A stretch of 34,112 nt of DNA from NCBI RefSeq assembly GCF_017310645.1, contig NZ_JAFLRH010000029.1:1-34112 (forward strand), given 5' to 3'. The DNA is from Paradesulfitobacterium ferrireducens (GTDB lineage: Bacteria; Bacillota; Desulfitobacteriia; Desulfitobacteriales; Desulfitobacteriaceae). Shown piece after piece: positions 15,864 through 23,419 of the stretch. Position numbers and translations under genes: made by a program. Positions within the stretch are counted from its first letter, which is position 1; every line of letters begins with the position of its first letter. The notes under the pieces are model-generated. The model was not told the origin of the DNA, did no database searches, and was given only the letters and a program-made list of their open reading frames with translations.

Positions 15864-17123
15864 GTGGCACAAAAAACATTGCCCTTTAACAAAGAACAAT
15901 TGCAACAGATTATTGCGGAGTACGGGACTCCGTTTCATATCTATGACGAAAAAGCGATCCGGGAAAATGCCCGCCGTTTAATCAAGGCCTTTTCCTGGGC
16001 TCCGGAGTTCAAGGAATATTTCGCGGTCAAGGCGACCCCGAATCCCTATATCCTAAATCTCCTGCGGGAAGAAGGGTTCGGGGCGGACTGCAGCTCCCTG
16101 GCTGAGCTGATGCTCGCGGAAAAGGTGCACATTCTCGATGAAAACATCATGTTCACCTCGAATGACACCCCTGCGGAGGAGTACCAAAAAGCGCGGGAAC
16201 TGGGGGCCATTATCAACCTCGATGACATTACCCATATCGATTACTTAGAAAAGCACGCCGGCCTGCCGGAGATCCTCTCTTTTCGCTATAATCCCGGGCC
16301 TTTGCGCGAGGGCGGGAATGACATTATCGGCAAACCGGAGGATGCCAAGTACGGTCTGACCAAGGCTCAGCTGTTTGAAGGATATAAAGCGGCCAAGGCC
16401 AAAGGAGTGCAGCGCTTTGGGCTCCATACCATGGTAATTTCCAATGAGCTTGATCCCAACTACTTTATCGGAACCGCCAACATGATGTTTGACCTGGCGC
16501 TCGAGATCTACCAGACCTTGGGGATCAAGATTGAGCTGATTAACTTGGGCGGCGGCATCGGAATTCCGTACCGGCCGGAGCAGGGGCCGGTTGACCTTGA
16601 GTATGTAGGCCGGGGAATTAAAGAAGCCTACGAGAGCAAAATCGTGCCGGGCGGACTCCATCCCTTAAAGATTGCCATGGAGAGCGGTCGCATGATTACC
16701 GGCCCCTATGGATATCTGGTAGCCACCGTTTTGCACAAGAAGGATATTTATAAGCATTATGTCGGCCTCGACGCCAGCATGGCTAACTTAATGCGCCCGG
16801 GCATGTATGGGGCTTATCACCACGTGACGGTTATGGGCAAAGAAAATGCTCCTCATGACCATATCTATGATGTAACGGGGGGCCTGTGCGAAAACAATGA
16901 CAAGTTCGCCGTGGACCGGGAGCTGCCCCAGATCGACATCGGGGATATCGTAGTCATCCACGACACCGGTGCGCACGGCCACGCCATGGGCTTTAACTAC
17001 AACGGGAAACTGCGCTCGGCCGAGCTATTGCTCAAGGAAGACGGAAAGGTAAAGCTGATCCGGCGCGCGGAAACGATCGAGGATTTGTTCGCGACCCTGG
17101 ACTTCTCGGGGTTGGAGAAGTAG
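15864..17123 (+). CDS. lysA: diaminopimelate decarboxylase
   Basis: Last step of lysine synthesis: PLP-dependent decarboxylation of meso-diaminopimelate. The alanine-racemase-type barrel shows the PLP lysine in YFAVKATPNP (K56), GADCSSLAEL near 73-82, the glycine-rich phosphate-binding loop NLGGGIGIPY near residues 226-235, and ESGRMITGPYG near 272-282. The catalytic cysteine is likely in GGLCENND near 333-340. The substrate-closing C-terminus GHAMGFNYNGKLRSAELLL is also present. The GTG at 15864 follows GGAGGAG by 6 bases and is preferred over the in-frame GTG at 15849. The upstream lysine riboswitch independently supports the assignment. It appears to be monocistronic. Confidence 0.94.
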   Translation: MAQKTLPFNKEQLQQIIAEYGTPFHIYDEKAIRENARRLIKAFSWAPEFKEYFAVKATPNPYILNLLREEGFGADCSSLAELMLAEKVHILDENIMFTSNDTPAEEYQKARELGAIINLDDITHIDYLEKHAGLPEILSFRYNPGPLREGGNDIIGKPEDAKYGLTKAQLFEGYKAAKAKGVQRFGLHTMVISNELDPNYFIGTANMMFDLALEIYQTLGIKIELINLGGGIGIPYRPEQGPVDLEYVGRGIKEAYESKIVPGGLHPLKIAMESGRMITGPYGYLVATVLHKKDIYKHYVGLDASMANLMRPGMYGAYHHVTVMGKENAPHDHIYDVTGGLCENNDKFAVDRELPQIDIGDIVVIHDTGAHGHAMGFNYNGKLRSAELLLKEDGKVKLIRRAETIEDLFATLDFSGLEK

Positions 17124-17242
17124 GGGAAATAAGGCTGGAAAAAATTTTTGTAATATAGGCACCGCAGAATGTCAGATTGTTGGGGGTTTCTTTTTATATG
17201 GTGCGTGGGTATGCCACAGGTGCCGCCCACTGCAGCCAGTTG

Positions 17243-17275
17243 TACGGTCGGGATGTTAGCAGCATCTCGACCGTA
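17243..17275 (+). terminator. strong hairpin downstream of lysA
   Basis: TACGGTCGGGATG (17243-17255) pairs with CATCTCGACCGTA (17263-17275), a 13-pair stem with one G-T pair and a 7-base loop. The following sequence is A/T-rich but not a T-run. Probably the lysA or a bidirectional terminator. Confidence 0.55.
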
Positions 17276-17291
17276 TTAATATAAACTAACT

Positions 17292-17540
17292 TTAAAACCA
17301 TACGATGATATATTTCTTTTGAATCTGGGTTATGATTCCTGCGGTTTGTTTACCGTAAATGCCGTCAATCATAAACGGGCGTGCTCCGGCGCCATCGAGG
17401 TAATACAGTTTAAGGCGGTCGCTTGCATATTAATGGCCTCAAAGAGGCGTTGGGGCGCGAAATCGGCCAAGCCGATTCCGGTGGCATTGCCGTCTCACCC
17501 CAACGGAATCGCTGCCCGAAGCAGAAACGGTCATCTGCTA
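17292..17540 (-). pseudogene. decayed gene fragment, possible peptidoglycan-binding domain
   Basis: No intact ORF, but on the minus strand two neighbouring frames look like former coding sequence. One is about 17404-17510 (GIGLADFAPQRLFEAINMQA). The other is 17292-17419, reading RLKLYYLDGAGARPFMIDGI then YGKQTAGIITQIQKK. The DGIYGKQT pattern is like the repeat core of peptidoglycan-binding domains in cell-wall hydrolases. The frames are interrupted by stops, and no start is seen. The rest of the 450-base gap between lysA and niaR holds only the hairpin at 17243. Confidence 0.35.
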
Positions 17541-17573
17541 TTATCTCCCTTGTGCGGGGCGTGGCTTTACCTG

Positions 17574-18113
17574 TTATTGCTCTAATAAAAACCCGGCTTC
17601 AGCCAGGCTCTGGCGGGCCCTTTCCAGGCTGCGATCGTCCGGGGCTTCCACGGTGTGCGAGTGCCGGCCATTGGTGAGAGCACTTAAGAGGTTGGCCTGG
17701 TTATGCGCCATTTCGGCGGCGAAAGTCTTCACATCATAGCGCGTTTTCAGGCCTAAGGATCGAAAAATTTTCCCGTAAACCGGGTGTTCAATCCCTACAT
17801 CCAAGACCGTGACGCCATGGTCAACCAGGATATTTAACTCCTTTTCCATATCGGCCGGGGTGTGCCGGGTATGGATAACCTGTCTGATTCCGCTTACAGG
17901 AGTGGTGTTGGGAGTGGAGTAGATATACCCTTGAGACGTGGCTATGATCGGCTCTTGCTTTGCCCGCAGGAGAGCAATGTCCTGGACGATTACCTGGCGG
18001 CTGACTCCGGTAGCTTTGGCCAGGTCGGCGGCTTTCACCGGCAGGTTGCTTTTACGGAGCATTTGGAGCAACTGGGAGCGTCTTTCTTCACTTGAGGCTT
18101 CCTTGCGCAGCAT
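17574..18113 (-). CDS. niaR: NiaR-type transcriptional repressor of NAD synthesis (HTH + 3H domain)
   Basis: A 179-residue regulator with an N-terminal HTH-11 winged helix (residues about 10-60: LPVKAADLAKATGVSRQVIV) and a C-terminal 3H domain that binds nicotinate. The conserved histidines are visible near H81/H84 in IHTRHTP, H110 in EHPVYG and H151/H153 in RHSHTVE. NiaR (YrxA/NadR of Bacillus) represses NAD biosynthesis and niacin uptake genes when niacin is plentiful. It is divergent from nadBCA, with a 191-base region containing inverted repeats over a TTGACA element, so it very likely controls that operon and perhaps itself. GTAGGTG lies before the ATG. Confidence 0.92.
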   Translation of the reverse strand: MLRKEASSEERRSQLLQMLRKSNLPVKAADLAKATGVSRQVIVQDIALLRAKQEPIIATSQGYIYSTPNTTPVSGIRQVIHTRHTPADMEKELNILVDHGVTVLDVGIEHPVYGKIFRSLGLKTRYDVKTFAAEMAHNQANLLSALTNGRHSHTVEAPDDRSLERARQSLAEAGFLLEQ

Positions 18114-18150
18114 TCGAATGCACCTACTTATCTTAAACTTCCGTAAAGAA

Positions 18151-18166
18151 GTCAGAATTCAGACAG
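18151..18166 (+). repeat. heptamer-type repeat, copy 4 (short)
   Basis: GTCAGAATTCAGACAG between niaR and nadB carries one or two units of the same heptamer family as 8979, 13071 and 15445-15514. Confidence 0.5.
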
Positions 18167-18194
18167 TACTCAGTATGGAATCAGTTTATTTTTA

Positions 18195-18262
18195 GTGTAC
18201 CTGTATTTACGGATAATTGTCAATATTAGTGTCTTGACACATGTAAATACATCTGGTAAAAC
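18195..18262. promoter_or_regulatory. nadBCA promoter with probable NiaR operator
   Basis: TGTATTTAC (18202-18210) and GTAAATACA (18243-18251) are perfect inverted arms. Between them GTGTC-TT-GACAC (18229-18240) is a short palindrome containing a -35 box TTGACA (18234-18239). A weak -10 TAAAAC follows 17 bases later (18257-18262). Operator and promoter overlap, as expected for repression. That NiaR binds here is inferred from position and from the TGT/ACA-rich character of known NiaR sites. Confidence 0.6.
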
Positions 18263-18304
18263 AAAGATAGCTTGATTAAAAAATGAGGTTGAGGAGAATT
18301 GAAG

Positions 18305-19855
18305 ATGCGCCGGATCGAAACAGATGTGGTGGTGATCGGGAGCGGCTTGGCGGGCTTGGCCACGGCCCTCTGGGCTTCACCGGGAGGGAAAGTGGTGGTT
18401 TTAGCAAAAGATCAGCCGGACCGGTGTAATTCCACCTTGGCCCAGGGTGGAATTGCTGCCGCCGTTGGGGAGGATGATTCCCCCAGTTTCCATGCGGAAG
18501 ACACGCTGTTTGCAGGGGCCGGTTTGTGTGAACCGCAGGTGGTTGGGCTCCTGACCAACGAAGCTCCAAAAATTGTGGCGGATTTAATCGCCTTGGGCAC
18601 TCGCTTTGATCTAAGGCCCTCGGGGGAGCTGGATTTAGCGAGGGAAGGGGCGCACAGGCTGGCCCGGGTGCTCCATCACGGGGACAGCACGGGGGCGGAG
18701 ATTTGGCGGGCGCTTTATCAGCGGATAGAACGGAATGAACGGATTAGGATGATGCCGGGCCAGCGGGCGCAGGAGGTGCTGGTTGAGGGCGGCAGGTGCT
18801 ATGGCGTGATCGCCGGAGGAATGGACGGGCCCACGGAAATCCGGGCGCGCGCGGTTGTGCTCGCGACCGGGGGCTGCGGACAGCTCTTCGGGCGGACGAC
18901 CGGCTCGCTTTTTAGTACCGGGGATGGATTGATTCTGGCCTGGCGGGCAGGAGCAGTACTCAGGGATTTGGAATTTATCCAGTTTCATCCCACGGCTTTA
19001 GCTGTGGGAGATAGTCCTCTTTTTCTTATATCGGAAGCGGTGCGGGGAGAAGGAGCGCTTCTGGTGACAGAAGACGGAGACCGTTTTATGCCACAGTATC
19101 ATCCCATGGCTGAGCTTGCGCCCAGGGATATTGTTTCCCGAGCGATTGCCAGGGAACAGGAAAAAGGACACCGGGTGTTCTTGGATGCCGCTCCCGTCGG
19201 AACCCATTTCACCCAGCGCTTTCCGACCATTCAGTCCAAGTTGCGGGAATACGGAATTGACCCGGTGCATGATCTGATTCCAGTGACTCCGGCAGCCCAT
19301 TTCATGATGGGCGGAATCAGGACCGATGATTATGGGCGCACCAATATTGAAGGTTTGTTTGCCTGCGGGGAGGCGGCGAGCACGGGGGTGCATGGGGCCA
19401 ACCGCCTGGCCAGCAATTCCCTTTTGGAAACCCTGGTCTTCGGCAGACGGGTGGCGGCAGCCATCAGGAAAAATCTGACTCAGCGGTTGGGGACAATGGC
19501 AAGGGATGCATCGACATTTGAAGATGCTGCTGCCCGGAATATAAGAGATCACGCCGCTCCTTTGGATCATACGGACTCCCGGTTTAAGAAAATCCAAGCT
19601 GTCATGTGGGAACAGGTAGGGATCGTCCGCTGTGAACAGGGGCTACGGGATGCCTTGAGCACACTGGAGTCGCTGGAAAAAGAGATTGAGGACAATGAAC
19701 TCGAGTTAAGGGATATTTTAGAACTGGCCCAATTGATCACTCAAGCCGCCCTGGAACGGCCGGAAAGCCGGGGAAGCCATTACCGTTCGGATTATCCGGA
19801 GGCCAGCCCGGCTTGGCAAAAGAAACATCTAAATAGAGGGAGTTATTCGGCATGA
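18305..19855 (+). CDS. nadB: L-aspartate oxidase
   Basis: First enzyme of de novo NAD synthesis: FAD-dependent oxidation of L-aspartate to iminoaspartate, able to use fumarate as electron acceptor under anaerobiosis. The FAD motif GSGLAG is at residues 12-17, and CNSTLAQGGIAAAVGEDDS near 41-59 is characteristic. VLRDLEFIQFHPTAL lies near 218-232, HFMMGGIRTDDYGRTNIEG near 330-348, and the C-terminal helical domain ends SRGSHYRSDYPE. The 516 residues are normal. The ATG at 18305 follows GAGGAGA by 8 bases; a TTG at 18299 is less likely. It is the first gene of nadBCA, and its stop overlaps nadC by 4 bases. Confidence 0.95.
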   Translation: MRRIETDVVVIGSGLAGLATALWASPGGKVVVLAKDQPDRCNSTLAQGGIAAAVGEDDSPSFHAEDTLFAGAGLCEPQVVGLLTNEAPKIVADLIALGTRFDLRPSGELDLAREGAHRLARVLHHGDSTGAEIWRALYQRIERNERIRMMPGQRAQEVLVEGGRCYGVIAGGMDGPTEIRARAVVLATGGCGQLFGRTTGSLFSTGDGLILAWRAGAVLRDLEFIQFHPTALAVGDSPLFLISEAVRGEGALLVTEDGDRFMPQYHPMAELAPRDIVSRAIAREQEKGHRVFLDAAPVGTHFTQRFPTIQSKLREYGIDPVHDLIPVTPAAHFMMGGIRTDDYGRTNIEGLFACGEAASTGVHGANRLASNSLLETLVFGRRVAAAIRKNLTQRLGTMARDASTFEDAAARNIRDHAAPLDHTDSRFKKIQAVMWEQVGIVRCEQGLRDALSTLESLEKEIEDNELELRDILELAQLITQAALERPESRGSHYRSDYPEASPAWQKKHLNRGSYSA

Positions 19856-20709
19856 ATCGTTTGCTATGGGAAGAGAGTGTGCGCGCGGCTTTAAATGAGG
19901 ACATCGGCTTTCAGGACATTACCACCGAGTCGATTGTGGATGAGGCCCACCAGTCTCAAGCGGAAATCATGGCCAAGCAGGAAGGAATCATCGCGGGCCT
20001 GGAGGTGGCCGAGACCGTTTTCCGCCTGCTTAACCCCGGAGTTGTGTTTTCAACCAAAGTGAAAGACGGGGATAAGGTAAATCCGGGGCAAATCATAGCC
20101 ACGGTGTACGGTCCGACGCGCACCCTTTTGGCCGGGGAGCGCACCGCCTTAAACTTTTTGCAGCATTTATCCGGAATTGCAACCGCAACAGCCAGGGCGG
20201 TGGAACTTGTGCGCAGGCATGCCTGCCGCATTGTCGATACGCGCAAGACCACTCCGGGACTTAGAATGTTGGAAAAATACGCGATCCGGGTCGGGGGCGG
20301 TCATAATCACCGTTTGGGCCTGTATGATGCGGTTTTGATTAAGGACAACCACATCGAAGCGGCCGGCGGCATCACGCAGGCGGTAGCAAAAGTCAGGGAA
20401 CATGTCGGACACATGGTCAAAATTGAAGTGGAAGTCGAGAGCCTGGAGCAAGTGGCCGAAGCCCTGGAAACCAAGGCTGAGGTGATCATGCTCGATAATA
20501 TGCCGCCGGATTTAATGGCTCAGGCGGTCAAATTGATCGATGGCAAGGCTATGACCGAGGCCTCGGGGGGAATTACGTTTGACAACCTGCTTTCAGTCGC
20601 TAAAAGCGGGGTGGATATTATTTCTTTGGGCTGGCTGACCCATTCTGCTCCGGTTCTGGATATCAGTATGAATATCGTTGAAGAAGGCTTGAGCAGGCTG
20701 TGGGATTAA
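19852..20709 (+). CDS. nadC: nicotinate-nucleotide pyrophosphorylase (carboxylating)
   Basis: Converts quinolinate and phosphoribosyl pyrophosphate to nicotinate mononucleotide, the third step of the pathway. The active site stretch DTRKTTPGLRMLEKYAIR (residues 129-146) is followed by VGGGHNHRLGLYDAVLIKDN (147-166), which are the family signatures. The glutamate/aspartate residues EVEVESLEQ and IMLDNMPPD follow further on. The length of 285 residues is typical. The start ATG lies inside the nadB stop (ATGA overlap), indicating translational coupling. Confidence 0.96.
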   Translation: MNRLLWEESVRAALNEDIGFQDITTESIVDEAHQSQAEIMAKQEGIIAGLEVAETVFRLLNPGVVFSTKVKDGDKVNPGQIIATVYGPTRTLLAGERTALNFLQHLSGIATATARAVELVRRHACRIVDTRKTTPGLRMLEKYAIRVGGGHNHRLGLYDAVLIKDNHIEAAGGITQAVAKVREHVGHMVKIEVEVESLEQVAEALETKAEVIMLDNMPPDLMAQAVKLIDGKAMTEASGGITFDNLLSVAKSGVDIISLGWLTHSAPVLDISMNIVEEGLSRLWD

Positions 20710-20732
20710 TCGGGAGGAGAAGGGGATAGATT

Positions 20733-21860
20733 ATGCGGGAAATGCTGCCGCCGGAATACTTGGACTTGGAAACAAAAGAGTTGGAGCGCCGTATCCGGGC
20801 GGCCAAAGATGCGCTCGGGAAACGGGTGTTGATTCTCGGACATCATTACCAGAAAGATGAAGTCATCCGTTTTGCGGATTACCGCGGGGATTCTCTTAAG
20901 CTGTCACAGCTGGCGGCCCGGGAGCGGGAGGCTGAGTATATCGTGTTCTGCGGGGTGCATTTTATGGCGGAAACCGCCGACATTCTCACCACGGCTGAAC
21001 AGAAAGTGCTCCTGCCCGATTTGGCGGCAGGCTGTTCCATGGCCGATATGGCGGACATCGAGGCGGTGGAGGCATGCTGGGACATTCTGAGGGGGAAGTA
21101 CCCGGATCAAGAAATCATCCCCATCACCTATGTCAATTCCACGGCGGAGATTAAGGCATTCTGTGGGCGCAAAGGGGGAATGACCTGTACGTCCTCCAAT
21201 GCCCGCTCCGTGTTCGATAAGGCAATGGGTGAGAATCAAATCATTCTCTTTTTGCCGGATGAGCATCTGGGCCGCAATACCGGGCTGGAATGCGGAATCA
21301 AGGCGGAGGAGATCTTTCTCTGGCAGCGGGAAATGCGGGAGACCTATGAACAGTCCGGGGAGGAGCGGGATGGCCTCCGGGACGAACAAAGCGAGCAAAG
21401 AGAACGGCTGCCTGAGCATGCTCCCCGCTTGATCCTGTGGAATGGATTTTGTTCCGTGCACCAGCGGTTTACCGTGGAACAGGTTGAGAGAGCCCGGGCC
21501 AATTACCCGGAGATCAAGGTGATTGTGCATCCGGAGTGCAGGCATGAGGTCGTGGCCGCCTCGGATTTGCACGGGTCTACGGAATTTATTATAAATACGG
21601 TAACGAATGCCCCGGCGGAGAGCAGCTGGGCGGTGGGGACGGAAATAAACCTGGTGCACCGCTTGGCCCAGGAAAATCCGGACAAGAAAATCATCTGCCT
21701 GAATGAAACGGTCTGCCTGTGTACGAGTATGAACCGGATTCACCAGCCGCACCTGCTCTGGACATTAGAGAATTTAGCTCAGGGAAAGGTTGTAAATCAG
21801 ATCTCTGTCCCCGCGGACATCGCCGCTGAAGCTAAGCTTGCCCTGGAACGCATGACATGA
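20733..21860 (+). CDS. nadA: quinolinate synthase
   Basis: [4Fe-4S] enzyme that condenses iminoaspartate with dihydroxyacetone phosphate to quinolinate. The three pseudo-symmetric domains are visible: HHYQKDEVIRFADYRGDSLKL (split around residues 37-57), CGVHFMAETADIL near 73-85 and YVNSTAEIKAFCGRKGGMTC near 133-152. Probable cluster ligands are C101 (CSMADM), C240 (NGFCSVHQRF) and C330 (TVCLCTSMNRI). Compared with close relatives it carries an expanded, highly charged Glu/Arg/Gln-rich loop at about residues 205-229, before RLILWNGFC. It is third in the operon, 23 bases after nadC, with AGGAGAAGGGG upstream. Confidence 0.95.
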   Translation: MREMLPPEYLDLETKELERRIRAAKDALGKRVLILGHHYQKDEVIRFADYRGDSLKLSQLAAREREAEYIVFCGVHFMAETADILTTAEQKVLLPDLAAGCSMADMADIEAVEACWDILRGKYPDQEIIPITYVNSTAEIKAFCGRKGGMTCTSSNARSVFDKAMGENQIILFLPDEHLGRNTGLECGIKAEEIFLWQREMRETYEQSGEERDGLRDEQSEQRERLPEHAPRLILWNGFCSVHQRFTVEQVERARANYPEIKVIVHPECRHEVVAASDLHGSTEFIINTVTNAPAESSWAVGTEINLVHRLAQENPDKKIICLNETVCLCTSMNRIHQPHLLWTLENLAQGKVVNQISVPADIAAEAKLALERMT

Positions 21861-21885
21861 AATTATAAAATTATTCTGAAAAATG

Positions 21886-21915
21886 TTCGACTAAATTAAT
21901 CACAGGCCTTATAAT
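21886..21915 (+). promoter_or_regulatory. possible promoter of the acyltransferase gene
   Basis: TTCGAC and TATAAT (21910-21915) with an 18-base spacer, about 115 bases before the ATG. The -35 is poor. Confidence 0.35.
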
Positions 21916-22030
21916 GAAATAAATCTTAATTCAATCCCCGTGACATGAATGCAGAACCATTCCGGAAGGAAGTTAAGGGAACTTTGCCCAATAGCTTAAA
22001 TCGATCCGGTGATAGAGGAGGGGATCCGCG

Positions 22031-22936
22031 ATGATCGAGTTTAGATCGTTCGAGGCTTTGCTTGAAGCCGCTCACGCCTACCCCCCGCTGCCGATTGCCA
22101 TTGTGGATGCGACCGAGGAATTTGTACTCGAGGGAGCGGTGCAGGCGGCGGAAGCAGGGCTCATCAACCCAATCCTCATTGGCAATGAACCGGTGATCCG
22201 GAGCCTGGTGCTTGAATTTCCGGGTGCGGAGGCTTTTCCCATTGTCCATGTCACGGGAGAGTCCACGGCGGCCCGGGAAGGGGTGCGGCTGGTCAAGGAA
22301 GGGCAAGTGTGCGGCCTGATGAAGGGGCATCTGCACACCCACGAGTTTTTGCACCCGATCCTCAAAGATTTGCGCGGGGAAGGCTGGGTTTCCCATGTCT
22401 TTGTGGCCGAGCTTGCCAGTTATCATAAGCTCCTGTATATTACAGATGCCGCTGTCACGATTAATCCCGGGCTCCGGGAAAAAACAGTGATCATGCAAAA
22501 CGCCATTGATTTTGTAAGGCTGCTTGGGGTCAAACTCCCGAAAGTTGCGGTGCTCTCCGCCATCGAGGTCATTAACCCGGCGATTCCTTCCACGATTGAT
22601 GCCGCTTGCCTGGCCAAAATGGCGGACCGGGGGCAGATCAGCGGGGCGGTGGTTGACGGGCCGCTGGCCTTTGATAATGCAATCTCAGCCAAGGCTGCTC
22701 AGATCAAGAGCATCCGTTCCCAAGTGGCCGGAGATGTGGATATTCTGCTCACTCCGGATCTGGTCTCAGGCAACATTTTGGCCAAAGACCTGGAATACCT
22801 GGCTAACGCCACCTTAGCGGGAATTGTGCTTGGAGCTCAAGTGCCGATCGTGCTTACCTCCAGGTCTGATCCGCCGCGGGCCAGGCTGGTGTCGGCAGCC
22901 CTCGCCAGTCTGATGTATTACCGGAATGTTTCTTGA
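22031..22936 (+). CDS. phosphate acetyl/butyryltransferase family protein
   Basis: Transfers acyl groups between CoA and phosphate (Pta/Ptb superfamily, cytoplasmic). The 301-residue length and the sequence fit phosphate butyryltransferase-like enzymes: PIAIVDATEEFVLEGAVQA near residues 19-37, GLMKGHLHTHEFLHPIL near 98-114, YITDAAVTINPG near 137-148 and VVDGPLAFDNAIS near 214-226. The ribosome binding site AGGAGGGG lies about 8 bases before the ATG. No butyrate kinase gene is next to it, and it is flanked by the nad and gat operons, so the substrate (acetyl-, propionyl- or butyryl-phosphate) is unresolved. Its 3' end has been partly duplicated (22947-22967). Confidence 0.87.
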   Translation: MIEFRSFEALLEAAHAYPPLPIAIVDATEEFVLEGAVQAAEAGLINPILIGNEPVIRSLVLEFPGAEAFPIVHVTGESTAAREGVRLVKEGQVCGLMKGHLHTHEFLHPILKDLRGEGWVSHVFVAELASYHKLLYITDAAVTINPGLREKTVIMQNAIDFVRLLGVKLPKVAVLSAIEVINPAIPSTIDAACLAKMADRGQISGAVVDGPLAFDNAISAKAAQIKSIRSQVAGDVDILLTPDLVSGNILAKDLEYLANATLAGIVLGAQVPIVLTSRSDPPRARLVSAALASLMYYRNVS

Positions 22937-22967
22937 TGAAGACATTCCGGAATGTTTCTTGACGAAG
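22921..22967 (+). repeat. short direct duplication of the acyltransferase 3' end
   Basis: A 21-base segment (22921-22941), covering the last codons and the stop, recurs at 22947-22967 with one change. GGAATGT with ACATTCC between the copies can form a hairpin, and TTTTTTT follows at 22971, so the pair may act as a terminator. Confidence 0.7.
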
Positions 22968-23046
22968 CCATTTTTTTGGGGGGCTCCTACTTCAGGGGCA
23001 CCCCTTTAATTATTGCGCTTTTGGCACGGGTTTTGGCCGCTGTTTC

Positions 23047-23075
23047 TTGCTCCATACTTCCGAATTTGCTATAGT
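23047..23075 (+). promoter_or_regulatory. putative promoter of gatCAB
   Basis: TTGCTC (23047-23052), 17 bases, TATAGT (23070-23075). The -10 matches 5 of 6 and the -35 matches 3 of 6. Confidence 0.45.
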
Positions 23076-23116
23076 AGAGTAAGTGTAGGTGTCTCATTTG
23101 ATTGGAGGTTTTGGGT

Positions 23117-23401
23117 GTGAAGATTTCCCGGAAAGATGTGGAGCATGTGGCTCTGCTGGCGCGTTTAGAGCTGACAGAAGAAGAAATAGAAGCGTATACC
23201 GGGCAGTTGGACTCGATTCTTGAGTATGCTGCAATGCTGAACAGGCTGGATACCGACAACGTGGAACCGACTGCGCATGCAGTGCCTTTACATAATGTGC
23301 TCCGAACGGATGAAGTCAGGCGTTCCATTGAGCGGGAGAAAGCCCTGCAAAATGCCCCAGACTCGGAAGACGGCTTCTTCCGGGTGCCCAAGATCGTGTA
23401 G
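23117..23401 (+). CDS. gatC: Asp-tRNA(Asn)/Glu-tRNA(Gln) amidotransferase subunit C
   Basis: Small subunit that wraps around and stabilises GatA-GatB in the transamidosome. The 94 residues show the family start KISRKDVEHVALLARLELTE and the C-terminal FFRVPKIV. The GTG at 23117 lies 8 bases after GGAGG and is preferred over the in-frame TTG at 23102, which precedes that ribosome binding site. First gene of gatCAB; gatA starts 18 bases on. Confidence 0.93.
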   Translation: MKISRKDVEHVALLARLELTEEEIEAYTGQLDSILEYAAMLNRLDTDNVEPTAHAVPLHNVLRTDEVRRSIEREKALQNAPDSEDGFFRVPKIV

Positions 23402-23419
23402 TGTGAAAGGAGATTAAGG

